Shown here piece by piece: positions 17,861 to 25,401 of a stretch of DNA of 64,000 bases. Under the pieces are notes generated by a model. It did not search any database. It was given only the letters and a program-made list of their open reading frames with translations, and was not told the origin of the DNA. The stretch is taken from contig JBPOHS010000008.1 in the NCBI GenBank assembly GCA_052035295.1, positions 17,505-81,504 on the forward strand. The letters are read 5' to 3'. Each line of letters begins with the position of its first letter. Position 1 is the first letter of the stretch. The DNA is from HdN1 sp052035295 (GTDB lineage Bacteria > Pseudomonadota > Gammaproteobacteria > Pseudomonadales > Ketobacteraceae). The translations under genes were made by a program, and so were the position numbers.

Positions 17861-18616
17861 TCAGCCAGCCTTTGCTTCGTCGAGTACCCAGCCGTAGCCT
17901 TTTTCTTCCAGCTCCAGCGCCAGTTCGCGACCACCGCTCTTGATGATGCGGCCACCGGCCAGCACGTGCACATAATCGGGGACGATATAATCAAGCAGAC
18001 GTTGGTAGTGGGTGATCATCACGATGCTGCGATCAGCGCGACGAAATGCGTTTACGCCTTCGGCCGCAATTTGCAGCGCATCGATATCGAGACCACTGTC
18101 GGTTTCATCGAGCAGCGCCAGTTTCGGTTCGAGCAACGCCAGCTGCAGGATCTCGTTACGCTTCTTTTCACCACCGGAAAAACCTTCGTTGACGCCGCGC
18201 TTCAGGAAATCGGGATTGAGGTTCAGGGACTTGCATTTTTCCCGTGCCATGCGCATGAACGCGCTGGCATCGAGCGGTTCCTGGTGCCGGTGTTGACGAA
18301 TGGCATCCACGGAGGCTTTCAGAAATTGCAGGTTGCTGACGCCGGGAATTTCGACCGGGTATTGGAACGCGAGAAACACGCCTTCGCGGGCGCGTATTTC
18401 CGGGGCCATGTCGAGCAGGTCCTTGCCTTCGAATATGACTTCGCCGCCGGTGACTTCGTAACCGTCACGGCCAGCGAGGACGTTGGCGAGGGTGCTCTTG
18501 CCGGAGCCGTTGGGGCCCATGATGGCATGAACTTCGCCGGTTTTTACGTGCAGGTTCAGGCCATTGAGGATGTTTTTGCCGTCGACCTGGGCGGTCAGGT
18601 TCTTGATAATCAGCAT
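17861..18616 (-). CDS. sufC: Fe-S assembly ATPase SufC
   Basis: ABC-type ATPase of the SufBC2D scaffold, 251 residues, cytosolic. Walker A is GPNGSGKST, the ABC signature is FSGGEKKR, Walker B LALLDETDSGLD, with the typical SufC D-loop. The 427-base gap to sufB upstream is unusual within a suf operon and is filled by two hairpin elements. Confidence 0.97.
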   Translation of the reverse strand: MLIIKNLTAQVDGKNILNGLNLHVKTGEVHAIMGPNGSGKSTLANVLAGRDGYEVTGGEVIFEGKDLLDMAPEIRAREGVFLAFQYPVEIPGVSNLQFLKASVDAIRQHRHQEPLDASAFMRMAREKCKSLNLNPDFLKRGVNEGFSGGEKKRNEILQLALLEPKLALLDETDSGLDIDALQIAAEGVNAFRRADRSIVMITHYQRLLDYIVPDYVHVLAGGRIIKSGGRELALELEEKGYGWVLDEAKAG

Positions 18617-18711
18617 GCGTTTTGTGCTACCAAAGTTCGATTAATCTTTTTCGCATTCAGGTTCAGCAGTTTTTCCAGGGACATACGGATTGCTTCGATG
18701 TTGCCCAGTGG

Positions 18712-18813
18712 CTTGTGGAGGAGTTGGATTTTGGAACGTCGCCGGCATGGATGCCGGCGTCGAGCCTACATGGACGTATTTACGGCGTTTCCAGAATCCA
18801 ACTCCTCCACAAG
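18712..18813. repeat. 102-bp hairpin element, copy A
   Basis: Outer arms of 25 bases (18712-18736 and 18789-18813) pair with a single mismatch; the left arm begins CTTGTGGAGGAGTTGG. Inside is a 52-base core with a second stem, CGCCGGC (18740-18746) with GCCGGCG (18753-18759), loop ATGGAT, followed by CTACATGGACGTATTTACGG. Copy B (18890-18991) has the same length and plan in the opposite orientation. It lies in the sufB-sufC gap. Confidence 0.85.
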
Positions 18814-18889
18814 GCATCTCTCAAAGAAATGAAACGATTGAGAGTTTTCAGGTGTTCAAACATATCTGCTTAAAGCGCATGGCTAAGGC

Positions 18890-18991
18890 GATAGGTGTTA
18901 GAGCGCTGCAGGAATCGCCGTAGATACATCCCTGTAGGAACGTCGGCGCCATCCATGGCGCCGACGTTCCTGCAGCGCTCTATCACCTATC
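18890..18991. repeat. 102-bp hairpin element, copy B (inverted)
   Basis: Outer arms of 25 bases (18890-18914 and 18967-18991) pair with one mismatch but differ wholly in sequence from those of copy A. Read on the minus strand the 52-base core matches copy A at 41 of 52 positions by my count. The inner stem GGCGCC-ATGGAT-GGCGCC replaces the GC pairs of copy A with others at the same places, so pairing is kept while sequence changes. It lies between sufB and sufC. Confidence 0.85.
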
Positions 18992-19043
18992 CCCCAACAA
19001 CATCATCCCAGCAGATATATTTGAAGTGCGGATCAGTTCCGAA

Positions 19044-20492
19044 TCAACCCACCGACCCTTCCAGGCTTACCTCCAGCAATTTGCCGGCTTCCACCGCAAA
19101 CTCCATCGGCAATTCCTTGAACACTTCCTTGCAAAAGCCGTTCACAATCATCGATACCGCTTTCTCCGCATCAATACCGCGCTGCTTGCACAGGAACAAC
19201 TGATCGTCACTCACCTTCGACGTCGTTGCCTCGTGTTCCACAATACTGTCGCTGTTGCGGTTTTCAATATACGGAAACGTGTGCGCGCCACACTTGTCGC
19301 CAATCAGCAACGAATCACACTGCGTGTAATTGCGCGCGTTGGTCGCATTCGGCGATACCCTGACCAGACCACGGTAAGCGTTCTGGCTGCGGCCGGCGGA
19401 AATGCCTTTCGACACAATCGTGCTGCGGGTGTTTTTACCCAGATGGATCATCTTGGTGCCGGTATCGGCCTGCTGCAGATTGTTGGTCAGCGCCACGGAA
19501 TAAAATTCGCCGATGCTGTTGTCACCCCGCAGGATGACGCTCGGGTATTTCCAGGTGATCGCCGAACCGGTTTCCACCTGCGTCCAGGAAATTTTGGAAT
19601 TCACGCCCGCGCACACGCCACGCTTGGTGACGAAATTATAAATGCCGCCGCGACCGTTTTCATCGCCCGGGTACCAGTTCTGCACAGTGGAATACTTGAT
19701 CTGCGCATTGTCGAACGCGACCAGTTCGACCACCGCCGCGTGCAATTGGTTTTCATCGCGCATCGGGGCGGTGCAGCCTTCGAGGTAACTGACGTAAGCG
19801 CCTTCGTCGCAGACGATGAGCGTGCGTTCGAACTGCCCCGTATTGGCAGCGTTAATGCGGAAGTACGTCGACAGTTCCATGGGGCAGCGCACGCCCTTGG
19901 GAATGTAGACGAACGAGCCATCACTGAATACGGCGGAGTTGAGGGCCGCATAGAAGTTGTCGCGCACGGGCACAACGCTGCCCATGTACTTTTTTACCAG
20001 GTCCGGAAATTCGTGCACGGCTTCGGAAATCGGGCAGAAAATCACGCCGACTTTGGCAAGATCTTCACGATAAGTGGTGGCGACAGACACGGAGTCGAAC
20101 ACGGCATCGACCGCAACGCCCGCGAGTTTTTCGCGCTCATGCAACGGAATACCGAGCTTCTCGTAGGTGCGCAACAGTTCCGGATCGACTTCATCAAGGC
20201 TTTTGGGGCCGTCTTTTTGCGATTTGGGCGCGGAATAATAGGAGATCGCGTTGTAGTCGATCGGGGGATGATTCAGGTGTGCCCATTCTGGCGGTGTCAT
20301 GGACTGCCACTGACGATAGGCAGCGAGTCGCCAGTCCAGCAGCCATTGCGGTTCGTTTTTGCGCGCGGATATCGTGGCAATAACGTCTTCGTTCAGCCCG
20401 GGCGGAATGGTTTCTGTTTCAATGCTGGTGACGAAGCCGGCGGAATATTCGCGGCCGATCAAATCGGCAATCGGTTCGGATGTGTTAGCCAT
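19044..20492 (-). CDS. sufB: Fe-S scaffold subunit SufB
   Basis: Central SufBC2D scaffold protein, 482 residues, where the cluster is built. Family segments include GVIFCPISEAVHEFPDLVKKY, IPKGVRCPMELSTYFRIN, CEGCTAP-like YLEGCTAPMRDENQLHAAVVEL, TQCDSLLIGDKCGAHTFPY and HEATTSKVSDDQLFLCKQRG. The cysteine of CDSLLIG is the conserved cluster or sulfur site. First gene of the minus-strand operon, divergent from the Rrf2-type regulator. The promoter region (20493-20749) carries two palindromes. Confidence 0.97.
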   Translation of the reverse strand: MANTSEPIADLIGREYSAGFVTSIETETIPPGLNEDVIATISARKNEPQWLLDWRLAAYRQWQSMTPPEWAHLNHPPIDYNAISYYSAPKSQKDGPKSLDEVDPELLRTYEKLGIPLHEREKLAGVAVDAVFDSVSVATTYREDLAKVGVIFCPISEAVHEFPDLVKKYMGSVVPVRDNFYAALNSAVFSDGSFVYIPKGVRCPMELSTYFRINAANTGQFERTLIVCDEGAYVSYLEGCTAPMRDENQLHAAVVELVAFDNAQIKYSTVQNWYPGDENGRGGIYNFVTKRGVCAGVNSKISWTQVETGSAITWKYPSVILRGDNSIGEFYSVALTNNLQQADTGTKMIHLGKNTRSTIVSKGISAGRSQNAYRGLVRVSPNATNARNYTQCDSLLIGDKCGAHTFPYIENRNSDSIVEHEATTSKVSDDQLFLCKQRGIDAEKAVSMIVNGFCKEVFKELPMEFAVEAGKLLEVSLEGSVG

Positions 20493-20622
20493 GTTTGCCT
20501 CTCCCGCGTCAGGTCTTCGACTTCAATTTGTCACGGGCGCAGCCCTTGATTGGCGCGTATTGTGCTGAAATCGACCTGTGCTGTATAGCGTGTTGGCAAT
20601 CTTTCAGTCTGGAGATTGCCCT

Positions 20623-20636
20623 CTCTGGTACCAGAG
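20623..20636. promoter_or_regulatory. Palindrome CTCTGGTACCAGAG
   Basis: Perfect 14-base inverted repeat in the divergent sufB/regulator promoter region, 25 bases to the left of the palindrome at 20661. It may be an operator; the binding protein is unknown. Confidence 0.45.
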
Positions 20637-20660
20637 TAAAATACTAGGATTTTTAAATCA

Positions 20661-20675
20661 ATACCAAATTGGTAT
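20661..20675. promoter_or_regulatory. Palindrome ATACCAAATTGGTAT in suf promoter region
   Basis: Perfect 7-1-7 inverted repeat between sufB and the divergent Rrf2-type regulator gene, in A+T-rich DNA. It is a good candidate site for the neighbouring regulator, which would autoregulate and control suf. The assignment is inferred from position only. Confidence 0.55.
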
Positions 20676-20749
20676 GCTTTCTATGTTAGTCTCGGTCACT
20701 CACCTCTTTCCGTGCCCGGTTCCGATCCTGGTCAGGTAACTGTAAACCT

Positions 20750-21220
20750 ATGTTTCGTATTGGAAAACTGACAGATTACGCGTTGATTCTCATGAGGTGC
20801 ATGGCGACGCGTGCGGCGCACCAATGGCGCATGGAAGATCTGGCCGATACGACGCGATTGCCCTTGCCGACCGTGCGCAAGTTGATGCGAACGTTGGTGA
20901 GCGCGGGTATGGTGCGTTCCGAACGCGGCGCCCGAGGCGGTTACCAGTTGGCGCGGTTGCCCGATCTGATCAGCGTGGCCGAAATCATCATGGCGATTGA
21001 AGGCCCGGTGGCGATTACCGAGTGCTGCGACGTGGAGCCGGATTGTGACCGGCTCGGCGCCTGCGACATGGAAAGTCGTTGGCCCGCCATCAACGGGTTG
21101 ATACAGCAATTGCTGCGGGTGGTGACACTCTCTGACATCGAGTTCACGCGCGATGGCCGCATGGATGTGGCGGTGCTGTTGGCGCGTCTACAAAATAGGT
21201 CCTGTCCGTATACTGCATAA
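20750..21220 (+). CDS. Rrf2-family SUF regulator (IscR-like)
   Basis: A 156-residue winged-helix regulator of the Rrf2 family, of the type found beside SUF operons. The N-terminal HTH covers about residues 1-65 (IGKLTDYALILM, LPTVRKLMRTLVSAGMV, RGARGGYQLAR). Four cysteines, 92, 93, 99 and 105, form ECCDVEPDCDRLGAC, a likely Fe-S cluster ligand set through which it would sense cluster status, as IscR does. It is divergent from sufB with two palindromes between. The SUF-specific Rrf2 subgroup is a good match; direct control of the operon is inference. Confidence 0.92.
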   Translation: MFRIGKLTDYALILMRCMATRAAHQWRMEDLADTTRLPLPTVRKLMRTLVSAGMVRSERGARGGYQLARLPDLISVAEIIMAIEGPVAITECCDVEPDCDRLGACDMESRWPAINGLIQQLLRVVTLSDIEFTRDGRMDVAVLLARLQNRSCPYTA

Positions 21221-21350
21221 GCCATGTAATTGTTGATTTTATTGACATTTATCCTGGCGAAGTACCCTGAGCACTCTATTATGAAAAAAGGCCCGTGAAC
21301 CATCGGTCACGCGGCATTTGCGCCAGGGCGGATCTAGGGGGGAGAGCTTT

Positions 21351-22610
21351 GTGGAAAGCATCGTGGAAAACAGCGCTGCCAACAGCGCAGAGAGCATCAG
21401 CGATATCGTGTCGCGCGTCGCCAATGACACGTATAGCCATTCTCGTTGCATCATGCCCGAGCAACCCTGGTGGCGAAACCTCGAAGCCAATTTTTATAAA
21501 TTTCCTGATGATTTTGCGCTCGACACCAAAACGCAAATGATGGTGGAAGGCACGGCCGCATTCGATGTTGCCCTGCGTACCGCAGCTGCGTCGTTAGTGT
21601 CGGTACTGGCGTTGCCCTTGAGCGCCAACCCCATGCAATTGCGCGAAGACCTTGCAGAAACGATGTACCGTGAGTATGCCAATCAGGGCGATCCCGGCTT
21701 GTTTTTTCAGGATCCGCCAAAGAACGTCAAAATTCGCGAGAACAAGCCGGGCTTCCTGCATTTTTCGCCTGTCGATGGGGAATGCAAGCTGTTGACCTTC
21801 GATAGCCCGTTCGAGCCGGTCAATTTCAAGTTGCATGATCGCTATTTGCGTCACAAGGAAAATCGCGTTGCGAGGGCGCAATATTGGCACCACAAAACCG
21901 GGCCGCGTCCGACCATTTGTGTCGTGCATGGGTTCATGGCGGATCCGTACTGGTTGAACAGCATGTTTTTGGCTTTGCCCTGGTTTTTCAAGCAGGGTTA
22001 CGACATTCTGCTTTATACCCTGCCTTTTCATGGGCAGCGTCAGTGGAAGTTTTCGCCTTTTTCCGGTCACGGGTATTTTTCCTGGGGCATGTCGCACATC
22101 AACGAAACCGTTGCGCACGCTGTCCATGATTTTCGTATTTTTCTGGATTATCTGGAGTCACGTGGCACCGAAAAATTCGGTGTGACCGGTATCAGTCTGG
22201 GGGGGTATACCTCGGCGATTCTGGCCGCAGTAGAAGAGCGCCTGTATTTCAGTATTCCCAATGTGCCGGTCGTAAGCCTGTTTGATCTCATGCTGCAGTG
22301 GGAACCTGCGGGTACGGTAATTCGCACTGGCTTGAAACTTGCGAACGCCAGTGTCATCGATGGTCGTCACATGCTGGCGGTGCATTGCCCGCTGACCTAT
22401 CCGAGCAAGATTCCCAAGGAACGCCTGATGATCATCGGCGGGGCAGGGGATCGGTTGGCGCCACCCAAACATGCGCGATTGTTGTGGGATCATTGGGGGC
22501 GGCCGCGGATACACTGGTTTCCGGGTAATCACGTCATTCACCTCGATCAGGGTAAATACCTCAAGGAAATGAGTCGCTTCCTGGATGAGATCGGTTTTGC
22601 GCCTGATTGA
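21351..22610 (+). CDS. Alpha/beta hydrolase, ABHD18-like
   Basis: A 419-residue predicted serine hydrolase with no signal peptide. The nucleophile elbow is GISLGG, and the late Asp (GGAGDRLAPP) and His (FPGNHVIH) complete a plausible triad. The segment VVHGFMADPYWLNS before the core and LPFHGQR resemble the ABHD18/DUF2048 group. I chose the GTG at 21351 because a very strong GGGGGGAG lies 7-13 bases upstream; the TTG at 21318 lacks one. The substrate is unknown. A hairpin at 22667-22689 follows the gene. Confidence 0.8.
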   Translation: MESIVENSAANSAESISDIVSRVANDTYSHSRCIMPEQPWWRNLEANFYKFPDDFALDTKTQMMVEGTAAFDVALRTAAASLVSVLALPLSANPMQLREDLAETMYREYANQGDPGLFFQDPPKNVKIRENKPGFLHFSPVDGECKLLTFDSPFEPVNFKLHDRYLRHKENRVARAQYWHHKTGPRPTICVVHGFMADPYWLNSMFLALPWFFKQGYDILLYTLPFHGQRQWKFSPFSGHGYFSWGMSHINETVAHAVHDFRIFLDYLESRGTEKFGVTGISLGGYTSAILAAVEERLYFSIPNVPVVSLFDLMLQWEPAGTVIRTGLKLANASVIDGRHMLAVHCPLTYPSKIPKERLMIIGGAGDRLAPPKHARLLWDHWGRPRIHWFPGNHVIHLDQGKYLKEMSRFLDEIGFAPD

Positions 22611-22666
22611 AGCCAAAAGGTACGGCAGGTCGCGCCCGTATTGATTCCTCGTCCAAATGAACGAGA

Positions 22667-22689
22667 GCAGGTGACTGTTTGTCGCCTGC
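22667..22689 (+). terminator. Hairpin after the alpha/beta hydrolase gene
   Basis: GCAGGTGAC (22667-22675) pairs with GTCGCCTGC (22681-22689), one wobble, loop TGTTT, followed by GTCTTTCC. A modest terminator candidate. Confidence 0.45.
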
Positions 22690-22750
22690 GTCTTTCCTGC
22701 ATCCAGGCAGGCTGTTAAGGTTGGAACGAATGTTCTGATTGGTGCCTGTA

Positions 22751-23725
22751 ATGTTCGCTACTACCTTTGTTGCCTGTTTGCGTTTTGGCCTGAGTTTGCG
22801 TTTTGGGATGTGCCTGCGCTTGCGTCCGGGGCTGCGTTTTGGCCTGGGCCTCGTCGCGGTACTGCTGATGAGTGGCTGCAAGCAACCGCTGGAACGCATT
22901 CCCTTGGAAAATCCGGCATTTGACACGCAAACACTGGAGCAATTGCGTGCAGCGACCCCTACCAACGTCGACGAAGTACTGGCTGAAAAAAATCTGTGGC
23001 TGGGCGGCGAACGATTGATTCGCGATCCTTATCAGCCGGGAATGTCGATGACAACAGCGGACTGCCAGCAGGATCTCAATTGTGGATACGCGCTTTCGCG
23101 CTACTGGATGTCGCCCCCACGTTTTCCGGCCCGTGCCGAAGTGCATGACTGGTGGGTAAATCGATCGACGCAGGCCGACACTGCTGCGGTGTGCGGTGTA
23201 CGTTTCGAGGATCAGGCACAAACGCGTTATTCATTGAAATCTTTCGACAATCAAGCGGCGCTCGATGCGGCACCCGGCTATCACCTGACGCATTATCAGG
23301 CTTGTGGTGCCTGTTCCACCTTGCAGGATCTGGCCGTTTACGGTGAGCTCGACCTGACCCGCATGGCCAAGATTTGCAGCAAGCGCGGTACCTTCGCAGA
23401 AAAATTGCAGTGTATGCAGGACATTGGATTCACGCCTGCCTGCGCAGAATCCTGGGCCTATAACGCGGTGAAAACAGGGCAAAGCTGTGCCCTGATCTGT
23501 GTTGGTGTGTATGGGTTGGTGCCCTTGATAACCGGCACCGAAAACAAACCACCCGTGAATGAAAACGGTGAATTGAACGCCTGTCTGATGTGCGATGAAC
23601 GCATGGCTGGCCCCGGCTTTCAGTTCTCGGCCGGTCGCACGCGGCGCAATTCAGGCATTATTTCCGAGATCGAGCGCCCCGATGAAGAAGTGTACTCGGT
23701 CAGTCATGCTTATTTTGAAAATTGA
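22751..23725 (+). CDS. Cysteine-rich lipoprotein of unknown function
   Basis: An exported lipoprotein, 324 residues from the ATG at 22751. The lipobox LLMSGC lies at residues 38-43 of this start. The N-terminus before it is a short-period repeat (LRFGLSLRFGMCLRL, then GLRFGLGL). An internal ATG at 22808 would give a more normal 23-residue signal peptide, so the start is uncertain and no ribosome binding site decides it. The mature part has well over a dozen Cys, some close together (ACGAC, CAxxC-like pairs, CLMC), suggesting disulfides or metal sites. I do not recognise the family. Confidence 0.7.
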   Translation: MFATTFVACLRFGLSLRFGMCLRLRPGLRFGLGLVAVLLMSGCKQPLERIPLENPAFDTQTLEQLRAATPTNVDEVLAEKNLWLGGERLIRDPYQPGMSMTTADCQQDLNCGYALSRYWMSPPRFPARAEVHDWWVNRSTQADTAAVCGVRFEDQAQTRYSLKSFDNQAALDAAPGYHLTHYQACGACSTLQDLAVYGELDLTRMAKICSKRGTFAEKLQCMQDIGFTPACAESWAYNAVKTGQSCALICVGVYGLVPLITGTENKPPVNENGELNACLMCDERMAGPGFQFSAGRTRRNSGIISEIERPDEEVYSVSHAYFEN

Positions 23726-23740
23726 ATGTTTTGCGAATAA

Positions 23741-23767
23741 ACGCCGCACGAACTGTCTGTGCGGCGT
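23741..23767. terminator. Hairpin between convergent genes
   Basis: ACGCCGCAC (23741-23749) pairs with GTGCGGCGT (23759-23767), loop of nine bases. It lies between the lipoprotein gene and the convergent small gene at 23787, so it may end both transcripts. Confidence 0.5.
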
Positions 23768-23786
23768 CAGTGAGGTGCGCGTGTAA

Positions 23787-23921
23787 TCAGTGTTTACGGA
23801 ATTTGGCGCGATGGTTGCGATAGTCATGCACGACCGCTACCGCAATGGCCAATGCAACACAACCGAGGGTGAACAGGGTGATACTTCCGGAGTAAAGGGT
23901 TTGATCAGCAAGCACCGGCAT
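23787..23921 (-). CDS. Small single-span membrane protein, 44 residues
   Basis: The ATG at 23921 follows a strong GGGAGG at good spacing, which decides this start over the longer frame to 24005. The product begins MPVLADQTLYSG, has one hydrophobic helix (SITLFTLGCVALAIAVAVV) and ends in a basic tail DYRNHRAKFRKH, so the C-terminus should be cytoplasmic. Function is unknown. It is divergent from the next gene at 24196. Confidence 0.6.
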   Translation of the reverse strand: MPVLADQTLYSGSITLFTLGCVALAIAVAVVHDYRNHRAKFRKH

Positions 23922-24195
23922 GGGAGCCTCCCGGGGGAACAAGTGTTGAGCAACTTTGGGTTCGAAGGCACAACGACAAGCCTCGTCATGAAACATAGGC
24001 GGCACTTTCCTTAACTGCCAATCCGGACTCGGAAAAATTGACGAGCGGTGTCGGGCCTAACTCGCTTATGCCAAAAAATGAACTGCCTTTGTCCGCGTTA
24101 GGTTGAAAGCTCTAACATTTCCGGGTAACCTGCGCCCGGTAATGAGGTCCACCCGGATGACGAGGACGTCGTCCCGCAAGTCAAAGGTTAAGTTC

Positions 24196-24498
24196 ATGAA
24201 TACCAAGAAAATTGCTGATCTGGCATTGCAACAGCTCGACAATGTGGGCTTCCAGCTCCGTTCCTACGGCATCACTGACAAGGTCAACCGTCATGACATC
24301 GTGGCGTTTGCCATGGCGCAACAGAATCGCTTCAAGGGTGAGATGACTCGCCTGGATTTGCACGTCGGCATTCAGAAAGCGCGTTTGCAAAAGGCGCGTA
24401 ACGAAGCAGAAGTGCTGGTGGACAAGCTGGTCAGCTACCTGCCCGAGCAATTGGCAGAGCCTGCCAACAAGATCAAGAATCGGGTATTTCAATTCTGA
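24196..24498 (+). CDS. Conserved-looking small helical protein, 100 residues
   Basis: Starts MNTKKIADLALQQLDNVG and is soluble and helical, with basic stretches such as KARLQKARNEAEV and a C-terminal segment LPEQLAEPANKIKNRVFQF. AAAGG lies upstream of the ATG at 24196; the longer start at 24103 adds a leader with no support. It has a strong terminator directly after it (24543-24571), so it forms its own transcript. No family was recognised. Confidence 0.7.
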   Translation: MNTKKIADLALQQLDNVGFQLRSYGITDKVNRHDIVAFAMAQQNRFKGEMTRLDLHVGIQKARLQKARNEAEVLVDKLVSYLPEQLAEPANKIKNRVFQF

Positions 24499-24542
24499 AT
24501 GTACTGCCAGCCTGGCTGGCAGACGAAGCAGTTGAAACCAAC

Positions 24543-24571
24543 AAAAAAGGCGCCTGTTCGGCGCCTTTTTT
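24543..24571 (+). terminator. Rho-independent terminator
   Basis: GGCGCC (24549-24554) pairs with GGCGCC (24560-24565), loop TGTTC, flanked by six A before and six T after. It serves the gene ending at 24498 and, on the minus strand, the DUF4282 gene ending at 24610. Confidence 0.92.
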
Positions 24572-24609
24572 GTTGGTTTTTTGTTCTGATGCAGGGTTCG
24601 ATCGCGGGC

Positions 24610-25128
24610 TCAATAGGGCCAGTTGACGTCCTTGGATTTGCGTGACTTGTCTTTTTCCGGTGGTTTTTCCCGGGTGTCCTTTTTCTCCTCGGGGCGGGGT
24701 GGTGGCATTTTCTTGTCGTCGGCCTTGCCACTGTTCACCAGGTTCCAGATCGGCAGCTTGCGCGTGAGATCACGCATGCCATCGACCGTATTCGAGAAGC
24801 CGGAAAGCTTCTGCGACATCATGTGCAGTTCCTCGACATCTTCCGCCATACGGAAAATCACGATGTACAGCTCCATCAGGGCGCGCGTTACCGCCGCGAT
24901 GGCAATGAAGGCGACCGGGCCCGCCACGGTGAGGTAGAACAGGCCTTTCCACAGGGAATCCATGAAGGCTTCAAAGATGAAGTAGAAAATGCCGACCAGA
25001 CTGGAGGCCAGGATGATTCCGTACAGCGCCGGGAACATCTGCACGGTGATGAACTTCGAGAACGAAAAATCAAATAACGTGCGAAAAAACGTGCGGGTAT
25101 CGTCGATGGTCTTTTTGGGGGATTCCAT
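24610..25128 (-). CDS. DUF4282-type membrane protein
   Basis: A 172-residue inner-membrane protein. It begins with a soluble stretch that ends in LFDFSFSKFITVQMFPALYGI, typical of DUF4282, followed by two membrane helices (about residues 30-55 and 62-90). The C-terminal 50 residues are charged and Pro/Lys-rich (PPPRPEEKKDTREKPPEKDK), likely disordered in the cytoplasm. Function is unknown in the whole family. The gene is monocistronic, convergent with the small gene at 24196. Confidence 0.75.
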   Translation of the reverse strand: MESPKKTIDDTRTFFRTLFDFSFSKFITVQMFPALYGIILASSLVGIFYFIFEAFMDSLWKGLFYLTVAGPVAFIAIAAVTRALMELYIVIFRMAEDVEELHMMSQKLSGFSNTVDGMRDLTRKLPIWNLVNSGKADDKKMPPPRPEEKKDTREKPPEKDKSRKSKDVNWPY

Positions 25129-25401
25129 GTCACTTCCTGTTCAATAGCACGGTCTGTTGCTGAAAACGTTGCAGACAAATTGTATACAGTCTTGCGAGAT
25201 GGCGTTTATCCCTGCTGACCTTTCCATTCTACGATGTAATCGCCGAAGCGTGAACCTGTTCACAAGTGAAAATGCCAACTTCCCTGCCTGGAATCCCCCG
25301 CACTGAACACAAAAAATCCCGGTGCTATTGACCCGGTGCAATGTTGCACGCTAACCCCGGTCTTATGATGAACTAATCGCCTTTGGAATAGTGAGCAGCG
25401 C

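Noticed and set aside
18617..19043. Integron attC site reading of the suf hairpins
   Set aside because: Length and folded shape are similar, but no attC core sites, integrase or cassette order was seen, so a repeat element is the safer description.
19026..20549. 507-codon plus-strand frame opposite sufB
   Set aside because: Antisense shadow of sufB; no protein family features.
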